From positions 8,261,501 through 8,325,500 of the forward strand of contig JAYKKT010000089.1 of the NCBI GenBank assembly GCA_036023115.1: a DNA stretch of 64,000 bases. Reading direction: 5' to 3'. The position numbers and the translations under genes were made by a program. The notes under the pieces were generated by a model, which was not told where the DNA came from, searched no databases, and saw nothing but the letters and a program-made list of their open reading frames with translations. Below are positions 11,801 to 23,500 of this stretch, piece by piece; position 1 is the stretch's first letter; every line of letters starts with the position of its first letter. This stretch comes from Brasenia schreberi. Taxonomy: Eukaryota > Streptophyta > Magnoliopsida > Nymphaeales > Cabombaceae.

Positions 11801-14737
11801 ATTGATCACTGGTAATAGATCCTTCAAGAACATGAATGGTTTGTTTTGCCAGTTTTGCCTTTTAGTTTATCAATTCTTCAAGCTCCAACATCTCAAACAC
11901 ATAAGACAAATTGCTTAACTCAGTATTCACCAAATAAACGATGATGTTCCCAGATGCAGTTCCCAATTAAGTAGCAATTGTGCCTCTTTTCTCTTCATAG
12001 GGGGAGAGAGTATGTGTGTGTGAGAGAGAGAGAGAGGGAAGGACGGAGGAAAATAATTGTTGCCTTCTACTATCGGAAAGTAAAACTTGAGCATTGATTC
12101 AATTTAAAAGAAAAAAAACTTAGCCATTCTTTGTTGAAACACTTAGGTGACTCAAACCTGCATAATTTTTTGAGTTGTTAGTGTATAATATGTCCAAGCC
12201 AGGATTCTAATCCAAAGAAAAAAAAGATATTCTGCACTGCAGAAAGGAATACCTGGATTTTTACCAAAAAAAAATGATGTTGCTTGATGTAACATATTAT
12301 AAACAATAAAACAAATTCTTTAACCACAAAATAAGATTTTAAAAAAAATCTTTTTTTTGCACTATACTATTCATATTGGGGAAAAATAGATTGTAATGCA
12401 GAGTAAGCAGCCATGTTAAACAGTGTTGATAACGGATAGTCAATTATCACATGCACAGAGTTGCTATGGTGGAAATGATGTTGAGGTGGATGCACAATCA
12501 AACAAGGAAAGCCTGGATCTAGGATAAAAATATTAGGTCACAAGTCAATGTGAAACCAATATAAGAAAAAATGAAAGAAAAACAATTGAGACACTTTAGA
12601 CATTTGGAGATATGGTAAACTGGGCTTGAGTCTTAAAAACTCAAAAAGCTGGATTGTGACACCGTTAAAGGAAGCATAGGAAGACATAGAAAGTGTTGGA
12701 AAGATACCATAAAACATTATATTAATAATTTAGATATAAATGGTATGACCCAAGATAAAGAAATTTGTTGAATACGAATACAGCTCACTGCACCAAGTGT
12801 AGGGAATGATTGAATTTGGTTTTCTTTATAAGTACCTACTTCAATTAGAAATGAACCAAAAGAGTTTCAACAACATTCTCAACCCAAACATCACAAAGGT
12901 GACAACACATTAGTTCACACATATCATAACCTTCTTAAATTACTCTTATACTAGTAAGATATGCTCAGCGTACTTATGATACAGCATGATACAGTACGAT
13001 ATAAGTACAACACATTCTCGGTATCTTATCATATGAAGGCATTATGGTGAATTATTTTCATGAAATAATAAAATATATATTATAGCATTCAGACATGACG
13101 TTTAAATCCTAGGTGTTACACACCCACACTTAAATGAAAAGTGGTCATTTACATTAAAATTTATGTTGTTTGAGTTTCTTTGTTTCTTCTACCCTTCCTC
13201 CAAAATGATGAAAAATTGAAAACATCTTCAACAAACTAGAGGTTAAGGTAAGATCTCTTGAATGGAAAATTAACTGAAATTCCATGCTAATAAGTAAAAA
13301 CTAAAAACAAAGATTAACATGCCAAAATTATATGAAGTTTATGAACTATGCATGTTTCAGATGAGTTTTCCTTTTTTAAATGCAAGAGCTGCATTTTATA
13401 GATTAACAACAGTCACTGCCGATATTAGACATGGCATTTAAGTTGATCTACCAAGAAGTAAGGATTAAAAAGATGCAGCATCAGTGATATAATATTAGAA
13501 GGGCGCAACCAAATTCACATAAAAAAATCAACATGATGAAAGCCAGACGCTAAAAATACAAAGTAACGTCCTCAAGTCAAAATGTGCGCGGGTTATAAGT
13601 ATGCTTAGCTCAGAAACATGGTAAGAATTAAAGGGCGTACCGCAGAGATGCCCTTGGCAAGAAGAAACTTCTCAAGTGGCATGCGAACCAATTCACCATC
13701 AATGAGAAAATCTAATGGCAAGGGACTTTCTGGCATTAACAATTGGATAGTTAAGAGTTAAACAATTGTATGAAATTGGAGGACAGCCTTTTAAAAATAT
13801 CCTTGTCCACAAAGCATAATTCAGTGAGGGCACAAACTAGATGAGAAAAAAGAACATGGAATTTTCATGACTCACAAAACAGAGCACATTATACACAATG
13901 AGCAAACTGAAATAAAATCCTGTCAGGAGAAGTTTTACTTGATCCACATGTTAAGTAAAATTTAGATACAATACAGTATCGCTCTCGGATATTAGAATTA
14001 TTCCATAAGAAAGGCATAAGAAATGGTGGAGTATTGTCTCAGATACTAAAACCATTGTGGATCATATAATTATTCCGAACTATCATCCTTAAACTGAAAC
14101 TTCATTTGATTTATGAGAAAAATCGAATCCACATCCCTGTAAGTTCACTGGAAACCAAGGGCACATAAGAGGCTAAAAGACGTGTGAATCGCCAGTATGA
14201 ATTCATCAGTCACGTTGTACAGAAAAGGGGCGATTGTGTTCCTCAAATTGCTCGCAAACGGCCAGTCCAAAGATGCCAGCTTCTCTAAGACTAAAGGCCC
14301 CTACGGAAGATTCAAAACCGAAGTTTCTGAAGTTCAGGCCATGAAAGTCAAGGGTTAGGCGGTGGGTGACTTTCTCCGAAATAGCGTTTATGAAACTCTC
14401 CTCTTACGTTTTCAGGAATACTTCGAAAACCAGTACAAGGATTGACAGACTGTCAGGAAGGCAAGGATAACAAGAACAGAGAAAAACTCGGAGAAGGAAG
14501 CACGGGAAAGGATTCAGAGACACAAACACGCATGCTCTACTGACCGTGTTGAAGAAGGGCGTTAACAATCTCGGAGAGGCCGAGTCTGGTGAGGTTTGAA
14601 GGGACGGCGATGGACGTCGTCGGCACCCTCATTGCTTCCGGCAGCTTCGTCACAAACCGCACCCGGATCTGCCGGTCGGCCTCTCCGCCAGAGGCGCCCG
14701 CACCGCTCGTGCTTCCGTACATCGAAGCTTCTCTCAA
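5878..14737 (-). CDS. WDR12: Ribosome biogenesis protein WDR12/Ytm1 homologue, 13 exons
   Basis: Exons (5' to 3'): 14545-14737, 13641-13729, 11429-11535, 10482-10517, 10240-10325, 8493-8560, 8310-8420, 8087-8218, 7580-7723, 6430-6538, 6176-6312, 6049-6084, 5878-5970. All introns are GT-AG and phases close, giving 446 residues, close to the family's usual 420-440. Residues about 22-105 are the NLE/ubiquitin-like domain (RIRVRFVTKLPEAMRVPTTS, LGLSEIVNALL, FLIDGELVRM). WD repeats follow, e.g. HSGAIS to ASKDRTLRLWK, GSWDCSIKVWN, ASWDHSIKIWD and ASYDGKVMLWD. In the known PeBoW complex, WDR12 acts in the nucleolus in 60S subunit assembly; its N-terminal domain contacts the Midasin/Rea1 ATPase. The second Met (residue 6) is an alternative start. 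The exon 5 donor (GTTTTA) is weak. Intron 2 holds an antisense RTE relic. Confidence 0.96.
12455..12825 (+). mobile_element. Diverged RTE LINE 3' relic in WDR12 intron 2
   Basis: Plus-strand pieces of the RTE C-terminal region are visible: EMMLRWMHNQTRKAW matches [25 protein letters not shown] matches LRWFGHIERR, and GRHRKCWKDTIKH matches GRPQKCWKETIKN. The stretch from 12775 to 12822 (AATACAGCTCACTGCACCAA and onward) aligns with the element's 3' end. It is full of stops and antisense to the host gene. Confidence 0.72.
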
Positions 14738-15714
14738 TCACCCGCCGCCGTTGGTCCGGGGAACCGAATATTGGAGACTAAGAATGCCCGCCCTAAACTT
14801 TGAAACAGTTGGAGTGGAACACTACCCCGATTCGACTGTTTTACAAACCACAGATTGCTCCACGTCCGGTCACACGGACACGGAAGAAAAAACACGATAC
14901 GTGCCGGTCAGAAGCAACCCAAGAAAAGTTGGGTCAACCCGAATCCAACCTGTTATACTTACACGCATATTCTACATATATAATACAATATATACAAAAA
15001 TATTACATGTATTATTTGATATGAGGAGATATTATGTTTCTTCGAGCATAACTAAAGATGTTGAGATTGATGGGTGAACACACACTGAAAATAATGTCTA
15101 TATAATGAGGTAATTATAACTAAATTAGGAGTGATACATAGGGATGTTGATGGGAGGAGATCCCTGTTCTTTGTAGGACCTGTTCTTAATGGAACGGATT
15201 TGGAGAGTGGAAACGAGGACGAGAACAGAGAGAGCAACGAAATCCCAACAGGCATCGGAGTAGTGATGAGAACAGGAGTTCCTCGTCCGGTGAACCCGAC
15301 CCCGACCCTAACTCTAATTGATTCTACAAAGCTAGGTTCATCTAAAAATAAAATAAATTATAAGATAAAATAAATAAAAGAAAGTGTTATTCGTTCATTT
15401 AATTCACGAACTCATCAACATTCTCCACGTTTCATTCATAATAAGTTTGATTTCGTGAGCTCCAACTTATGTTTTTAGCATCCTCTTTTTTCCAACTGCT
15501 TTTCACGGGGACTCATGGAGACATGGGATAGGAATGAGAGTGTTTTTGGTCTATGCCGTGGGATAGGGACAAGGTTTTGAAACAAGAATGAAAATGGGGA
15601 CTTTGACTCCCTGCTCATCACATGAATATTCCTTGTAACACTAATAAAAGATAAAATAAGAAAAAATGGCCTAAACTAAACAAATAGAACTAGATTGTGA
15701 AAAACTTAAAAAAT

Positions 15715-15868
15715 AAAGAAAAAGACCATAAGAATATTAAAAAAGCAAAAAAATATTTTAGCTTATGGCAAGTTAATTGCTAGCATATAACATATGATCA
15801 AACTCTATGAAACAAATAATTCATGTAGCCAACCCCATTTAGCACGGAAAACAATAAGTAGTTGTTGA
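15715..15868 (+). mobile_element. RTE LINE 3'-end relic
   Basis: The sequence from TTTTAGCTTATGGCAAGTTA through TTCATGTAGCCAACCCCATT to TAGTTGTTGAG aligns with the last roughly 150 bases of the RTE family (TCTAGCTTATGTTGAGTTAA, then CCATGTAGCCGACCCCATCT, then TTAGTTGTTG). It lacks coding sequence. Confidence 0.72.
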
Positions 15869-16744
15869 GATCTTATCAAGGCAAGATAAGATGCCCTACA
15901 CTCAAACTTTTGAAAAGAGAATAAAGCCCATGGTTGAAGGAATGGTCTATATAAGGACCTTCAGTGTAATTGTCAGTTCTTAAAAGCACTTTGATTCTTG
16001 GGAACTCTCTCTCTCTGATTAGTTATTGATAATCTACAACTCACCCCAAAGTCCATCCATGCCTCGAATTCAGTTACTATATAGCTCAGGGTACCACAAG
16101 TAATTAGTCAGTTAAATAAATGCATTGAAGTTGGTCGCTCGAAATAATATTGCAAGGCACAAGGAGATCAATCTCCCCGGGCTGGGGTGTGGGCTCAAAA
16201 GAACCTTCAAGTTGAAGGCGCCGGGTTCAAGATTTTGGGTGCATATCTGTTGGGCCATCAAAAATAAAAGAAACCCATATTTCCATAATACCAATTATTT
16301 TGGGAGATTTGGATGATTATGACCTAAGTCACTGTTGTTATGTATGTGTCTCCGACGGTCGTTACTTGTTATTACCGTTATCTCGTGTCCCACTATTTTT
16401 CGATATTGTGGGCCGAAACCGACTTCCCCATTCAAGCAACATACGATACTCGTATGTCTCTTCAATTTTCGGTGCCAATAGTTACAAAGAGTAATGAACC
16501 AAGATGATCCTGGTTCAGTTCGTCCTTGTTTCATTTGTATTTGGTTCGTCGAACCACGGCATGTTTGGCTCGTGAAAGTTCGTTATATGAGAATTTTCAA
16601 AATTTCACCTAAACCGTGCATCCAAGTAATTGTATTAGTGTATTTAAAGTTAATGAAAAGCTATATTTGTTTTTCCACAAATGAAAGTTTTGATAAAAAG
16701 AGCATTCTATTTAGGGCATTCAACGAAATCCCTCTCTCAACTAT

Positions 16745-16870
16745 GTTGAACTACTCAGACCGTTAGTTCAACGGCAGGGTCCTCTAACGCCGTTGCTGGT
16801 GGGGAGTTCGACTCCGAGAGGATGTATGTTTGTTAGGTTTCAACCTCCTCTTGTAACAACAAAAAAGAAA
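16745..16870 (+). mobile_element. tRNA-derived SINE candidate 1
   Basis: TTAGTTCAACGG resembles a pol III A box, and about 40 bases later GAGTTCGACTCC resembles a B box. The tail is CTTGTAACAACAAAAAAG. It shares this arrangement and the TTGTAAC plus A-rich ending with the candidate at 17069. No flanking duplication could be defined. Confidence 0.5.
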
Positions 16871-17068
16871 ACTCTGTTCAATTCAACCATGCATGTCTAG
16901 CACTGCCAGCTCGGTTATAGAATCGGAACTGGAACCCAATCAGAACCAATAGTTCCAAACTAACCAAATCGAGCAATGCCAGCTCGGTTATGGTTCTGGG
17001 TTGAACTTCGGACTAGTTGAGTTAAGCTCCTAGGTTCGAAACTAACCAGAACCAAATATGTCTAGCAC

Positions 17069-17185
17069 TCTACGTTAGCCTGTCTGGCAGAGCTCTTGAC
17101 TCACATAATGGTTGGCCGCGAGTTCGAATCTGGGGGCGTGGATTCCGGCTTCGGCCTCATTTTGTAACCAAAAGGAAAAAAACCT
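17069..17185 (+). mobile_element. tRNA-derived SINE candidate 2
   Basis: TGTCTGGCAGAGCTCTTGAC fits a tRNA A box context and CGCGAGTTCGAATCTGG fits a B box with about 35 bases between them. These are followed by a GGCTTCGGCC stem and the tail TTTTGTAACC with an A-rich end. The tRNA-like part would not form a complete acceptor stem, so it is not a functional tRNA gene. Confidence 0.55.
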
Positions 17186-17567
17186 TGCAACGAGCAAGGG
17201 TTGTTTAGGCTGGTTCATCTCGTTAACCAACCTAGTTAGGATCCTGCCGACCCTACTTCCGGCCCATGACCCAATGACCCGACGAACCCAAACCCGAGAG
17301 CGACAAAACAACGAAACGGCGGAGTCGAAGGCCATGACCAAAAGAAAAAAAGAACGAGTCAAGATGGACGGCTAAGCCGTCTGGTTTTCACGTCACGGAC
17401 GAACCCGAGCCGTACGATGGTCTTACGATCTCTGAAATCGTATTGACCTTCTTGTCCTCTCGCCTCCTCCCTGAGAAAGATATTTGGAATCCTCGTAATA
17501 CGTCTCGAAGGCCGGAATCCTAACGCCGGTTGCGGAAAGGAGAAACTTCGAGAACTAAGAAGAAGAG

Positions 17568-20500
17568 ATGCACTCGTTCTTGTACCGAGCGAACGCTCTC
17601 CTGACATTCTCCGTGACGATCTTGGCGGTGCTGTGCGGCTTGGCTTTGCCTGGATGGATGTTCTGGGTGACTATTCCAGGTTAGGATGGGGAGCAGAACG
17701 ATTTTAAGGGTTTTGATCGATTCGGGGGGATCCAGGGATCAATCAGATGCATATGCACCTCTTTTATCGAGTCCTTTTGCTTTCTGTTCTTTTCCCGCCC
17801 AGTTTGGTCTGTATGATGGAATAGGAGTTGTTTATTATAAAAATTTGCTACGTATTTCTGGGATGAAATTATATAGTATCTAAACGTGGATTCCTTTTTA
17901 TAATGGCTGTTGAATCGAGAAGCTACTGAAGGAGTTGTTAGCCCTTTAATTCACGATCCTGTTAGTGCTACAGTTGCAAGTTAATCAAGAGGAGTTCAAG
18001 GGATGATTTCGATCCTATATGTTGCTCTTGATGAGCTTGCCCTAGTGTTTTGAGATTGATATTTTGTCATGCGCGTGAGTGTATATTGTTCAGCAAACTT
18101 GTGGCCATATGTTTGAGTGGATTGGTGAAGCTTAAGATACAATAACATGAAGATCAGGTTTTTCTTTTACTAAGGGATTGTCTGCTGTGCTGAATGACAA
18201 TGGAGAAGTTCTTTAAGCTAGCTATGTTAGTACCGGGTGCGAGGATATATATTCTGTTGCATCAAATATCCAAGAAATGCAAGAACCACATTAGCAGATC
18301 ACATGAGTTACCGAGTGTTTTTTGTCAGTAGAGCGTAAGAAACCTGAAATACTACCTACAATGAGGGTTCATCTTAATTAGCTGTCTCAAGGCCAAATCA
18401 AGGAGGACTATCATGTTTGGTAGCTGACAGCGCTTTATTAGATATTTGCCAAGAATGCAATTTTTCCAGCATTGATGCACCATTAGTTCCAAAGTTAAGC
18501 ACCCGTGGGCAAGAATAGCACTAGGACGGTTAACCTCCTAGGAGTCTTCATGTTGCACCATTTAGCTGGCACTACCTAGTATTTGTGCAATTTTTGTTTG
18601 CACACTGAAGCATATTTGTTTTTGTTCTTTCTGCCATGGAGTTACTTCTTCCTTTGTGTACGTCTAAATCTTCTTTATGTCTTTCACTGGAATCAAGTTC
18701 TAAATCATAATGTGCTGAATTTATTCAATCAATTATTTGAACTTATACTAGCTGAGTACGCTACTTGCAGGTTTTGAACGTGAATTGGTTCCAGAAGAAA
18801 CCAAATGGAAATGATGAGGTTTATGTCTTGCAACATTCTTTTTCTTTTTCTGGTTTTTTCTTCTATCCTTAGTCTAGGTGCAGACTTTTTGTGCCATTTA
18901 TTTCATGCCTGGAGGATTTGGTTGGTTATGATTGCTTTGTGCGTTTTGGTCTTTCCCCTTTAATATTTTGCCCGAAAGAAGATTCGTAGTTACTCTTCTA
19001 TGTTGGAGGGCATTGAAATTTGAACATAACTAAATAACATTGTTCCAAATATGAAATTGTCTGCTAACCGTTGAAGCTTAACTGTTATTTGTAATTTTCT
19101 CTCATTATTGAGCATTTGAATATATTGATTTTGTGAGTTTGCTGTATTATTGATGGCATCAACGCTTGTATCACCTGCACACATGTTCATGTGCAATGCC
19201 CATGTCTGATGACTTTGATCCCCAATATTCTCATAGAAATGGGCCAAGTTCATCTCAACTTAGAAAGGTAACAACCATCCATTTTTAAGTTCCTCATTCA
19301 CCATGCTCTTGCTAGTTTTGGGAGTATGCAAATTAGTTACGATCAACTGTCTCAAAACTTTTTCCCAAGCATTTTCTTTTTCTCCACAATTCCGCCCATG
19401 TAAGGGATCACCCTTGCATGGCCGGTCCCAAGCTCGGATAAAGGAGGAGGGTTGCGTTAGGCTTCCGAAAACTAGCGTAAAATTTTGTCGGATTTTTATA
19501 CCATGGATTATATAAATTACGAGCATTGTGTTGGGGTGTTCCCTCTTAGCGATACACTGTAGAGCCCAAATGCAATGAAAAGTAAGCAAGGGCTGTTACA
19601 TTTTCGTCTGAATATAGTGAATCAATTGCAGAGAAGGTTCCCACATTATGGATGTGTGTGGGTAAAGAAACTAGTCCCACTACATCGTCGCCCGAATGTA
19701 GTGAACAAATTGCAGAGAGGGTCTTCGTATTTTTAACATGGATGAATGCGGGGGGTATGGAAGCTAATCCTTGATAATAAGATTCGTATTGGTTCTTGGA
19801 ATATCATAACATTGTTCGGTACTAATGGTAGATATTATGATTCGGAGAAATATGCATATCCTATGTTTACTAGAGGGAAAGTGAGTTCGAGAAAAAACAA
19901 AGGAGATTGAGGATAAATGTTTTAAATCATGGTACTTAAGAAAGGAAAAGGCTCGAAACAGAGTTGGTATTATCATAAATAAATATTTAAAGTATAGTGT
20001 AATAGATATACAACGATATGGTGACCGAATCATGACGTTGAAATTAGTGGTAGGAGCAAAGGTTTTGAATATAGTTTGTGCTTATGCACCCCAAGTAGGA
20101 CTAGAAGATAGTATAAAGACGATTTTTTGGGAGGAGTTAGATAAGATGATTCAAAGAATTCTACAAAAGGAGATGATTTGTTTAGGAGGAGACTTAAATG
20201 GACATATCAGTAAAAAGGCATTAGGATATTAAGGTATTCATATAAACTATGGTTTTGGGGATATAAATGACAAAGGTAGGGAGATTTTAAATTTTGCTAT
20301 GGCATTTGATCTCTTTATAGTCAATACAATCTTCAAAAAATGAGATGAACATTTAATTATTTATAAGAGTGGCTTATCACAAACACAAATTGATTATTTT
20401 ATTTGTAAGAAAAAAGATAGATCGTGTTGTAAAGATTGCAAGGTAATTCGAGGAGAAAGCTTAACCACCCAATATCGATTTTTAGTTATGGATTTATAAG

Positions 20501-23500
20501 TAAAAAAGTGGACAAAGAAGAAAAGAGTGCATCAAGCTATTCAGAGTAAATGGTAGAACCTCAAAAGCAAGAAAAAAGGTATATTTAAAGAGAAAGCCCT
20601 TCAAGGAGATGCTTGGAATTATGTTGGTAGACCTTGTGATATGTGAAATAATATGACTATACATATTAGGAAAGTGGTGAAAGATGTGTTAGGTGAATCT
20701 AAGGGAGGTGTACCGGCATAAAAATAAGCTTGGTGGTGGAGTGAAGTGGTGCAAGATAAAATCAAGGTAAAGACGGCATGTTACAAATTACATTATGATA
20801 AAAGGACTAGTGAAACTTTAGAGACTTATAAGAAAGCAAAGAAAGAAGATAAAAAGTCGTCCGTGAAGCAAAATCTAAAATTTAGGAGGATTTATATACA
20901 AAAACTCAACTCAAAAGAGGGTGAAAGAGATACTTTTAGCATATTTAGGGCTAAAAATAAGAAAACTAAGGATCTTAATTTTGTTAGATGCATCAAAGAC
21001 GAGGATGAGAAAATTCTAGTGATAAATGATATAAAAATAAATGAAAAATTTATTATTATAAGCTTTTTAATGAAAATAAAGATGTTAGTATTAGCTTAGG
21101 AGAATTAGCCAAATCAGAAAAGTATATCAACCACAATTTCTACCGATATATTCAAAAGAATGAAGTAAAAAAAACTCTTAAACATATGAAGGTTGGTAAA
21201 TCCGTAGGACTAGATAATATTTCTATAGAAGTTTGGAAAATCCTAAGAGAGACATGAATTACTTGGCTCACAAGACTATTTAATGAAATATGGAGAAACC
21301 AAAAGATATCCGAGGAATGGAGAGCGAATATACTTATACTCATATACAAGAACAAGGGAGGCATTCAGAGTGGTACGAATTATCGGGGTATCAAGTTAAT
21401 GAGTAATACTATAAAATTATGAAAAAGAATTATCGAATGTAGGTTAAAACAAGTATCGAGTACAATTGAGAACCAATTTGGATTCATGCCAGACAGATCT
21501 ACTATTGAAGTAATTCACCTTTTGAGACGTCTTATGAAACATTTTAGAACATAAAAGAAAGACCTTCACATGATATTTATTGATCTAGAAAAAACTTAAG
21601 ATAGAGTGGATGTTATTTGTAAAACCTTGGAAAAAAGAGGTATTCCATTGACATACATAAACCTTATAAGAGACATATACATATACGACTTCTTTGAAGT
21701 TAATATTGGATTACATCAAGGATCATCTTTAAGTCCATACTTATTTATAATGGTGATTAATGAGTTAACAAAATATATTCAAGATGAAGTACCTTGGTGT
21801 ATGTTATTTGAAGATGCCATTGTGTTAGTGGAGTCTAAGGAAAAAGTTAATAGAAAATTGGAACTATGGAGAGAAACATTAGAAAGTAAAGGCTTCCGAC
21901 TTAGTAGAACAAAGACAAAATATATGGAATAAAAGTTTGATCATTTGGTTACTTTAGAGGATATAAATTAAAATTGACACACATTGCATCTCTCAAAAGG
22001 AAAGTTTTAAATACCTAAGGTCAATTTTTCAGAGTCATGAAAGAATTGATGGAGTTGTTACACATAGAATTAATGCAGGTTGGTTAAAATGGAGAGGAGC
22101 ATCATATATTCTTTGTGACAAAAAGATACCACAAAAGTTAAAAGATAAATATTATAAAGCAACAATTAGACCTGCCATGTTTTATGATTATGATTGTTGG
22201 GCAATTAATCATCAATATGTACAAAAGATGCTTGTGGCAGAAATGAAGATGTTGAGATGGATGAATGGTCATAAAAGAAAATACCATATACATATTGAGG
22301 TTATTCGAAACAAAGTGGGAGTGACACCAATAGAGGATAAAATGAGAGAATATCGTTTAAGATGGTTTGTACATATAGAAAGAAGATCAAAAGAAGTACC
22401 TTGAAGAAGGTATGAAAAACTATATTTTGAAAGTATTAAAAGAGGTAGAGGACAACCACAAAAGTGTTGAAAAGAAATAATAAAGAATGATCTAGCTTAT
22501 GTTGAGTTAACTGCTAACATGACACATGATAGGGTTCTGTGAAAACAAAGAATCCATGTAGCCGACCATGTCTAATATGGGAAAAGGCTTAGTTGTTATT
22601 TTCTTTTTCTCCACAAATTGTCTAAGTTATTCTGCTTGATATGCATCTAAATATCTTTTAATTGTGTGACCTCATCACTCATCAATTCTAGTAACCGTTA
22701 GAATCTGGGAAAGTATATGGCTAGCACATTTTAATTTCACTGCCAGCATTTTCCTAAGGTGCTGGTTTAGAATTTTTCATTGAAGAATGATAAATTGAAG
22801 GTTGATAGGTAACACGTGAAGCCTATGTGCACTTGAAGTCTTATGAAAATGTATGAAAATTTGGAAAAGGTCAACCACCAGACACATTGTCTAACTGTTT
22901 GTCCATTCATTGAATCCATTACCCGTGGGGCATGCTAATGATACTGCTACATGCGGTTAATTGTTTGTACTGGTTAACATAAGTGTTGTTTCCTTTAGTT
23001 TTGTGTCATTTTGATTGCTCATTTGAAGCCACCAAGTAGAAGAGGAGACATTCAAGTATCTAGGATGAAAGGGAAGATGGATTAATGTCCTGAACAGCTC
23101 GAAGTTAACCACCAAAATGCTCTATTGCAAGTGTTTATAGGACTGGATTTAGTTTCCGTCATACCAACACACTGTTGCATTTTGCAGGTCAGTTTGACCA
23201 TGAATATATCAGCAGACCTACAATCCCTGTTCACATGGAACACAAAGCAGGTCTGGCCATACTCTCATTTAGATATCGTATATGAAGCTACTGCTTGCTT
23301 ATATCAAATTCTTCTTTTGTCAATTTCTCTCCACTGTTATAAATCAAGTGCTATCCTGCTCAACATTTGGTTTTACACTTTCTAGTTACTAATTTTCCAT
23401 GATGGGAAAATCAGAGTAAGCCATATGGAGGTGGATGTGAATTGCATAATCAATGTTAAGTACATGAGAAGTAACACACAGAAGTATTTCAATTGAAGGG

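Larger units (their letters stand above)
14738..17567. other. Intergenic region between divergent WDR12 and signal peptidase genes
   Basis: Start codons of the two divergent genes lie 2.83 kb apart, too far for an ordinary shared core promoter. The region contains a decayed RTE 3' end and two tRNA-like SINE candidates (listed separately). At about 16880-17060 there is degenerate GGTTCC/GAACCA repeat sequence of a kind common in plant intergenic DNA. A GA- and CCCGACCC-rich patch lies at 15130-15320. No additional gene was recognised. Confidence 0.6.

Noticed and set aside
16160..16280. Possible third tRNA-derived SINE (GGGTTCAAGATT as B box)
   Set aside because: No convincing A box at the right distance and no shared tail with the other two candidates.
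16763..17140. Functional tRNA genes
   Set aside because: A- and B-box-like motifs are present but no cloverleaf with a complete acceptor stem can be drawn, so SINE remnants fit better.
14545..17568. Shared bidirectional promoter for WDR12 and the signal peptidase gene
   Set aside because: The start codons are 2.8 kb apart with repeats in between, so separate promoters are more likely.
23036..23085. [12 protein letters not shown] peptide resembling the RTE SFKYLGSIFQSDGR region
   Set aside because: Too short and too diverged to separate from chance, with no flanking RTE sequence.
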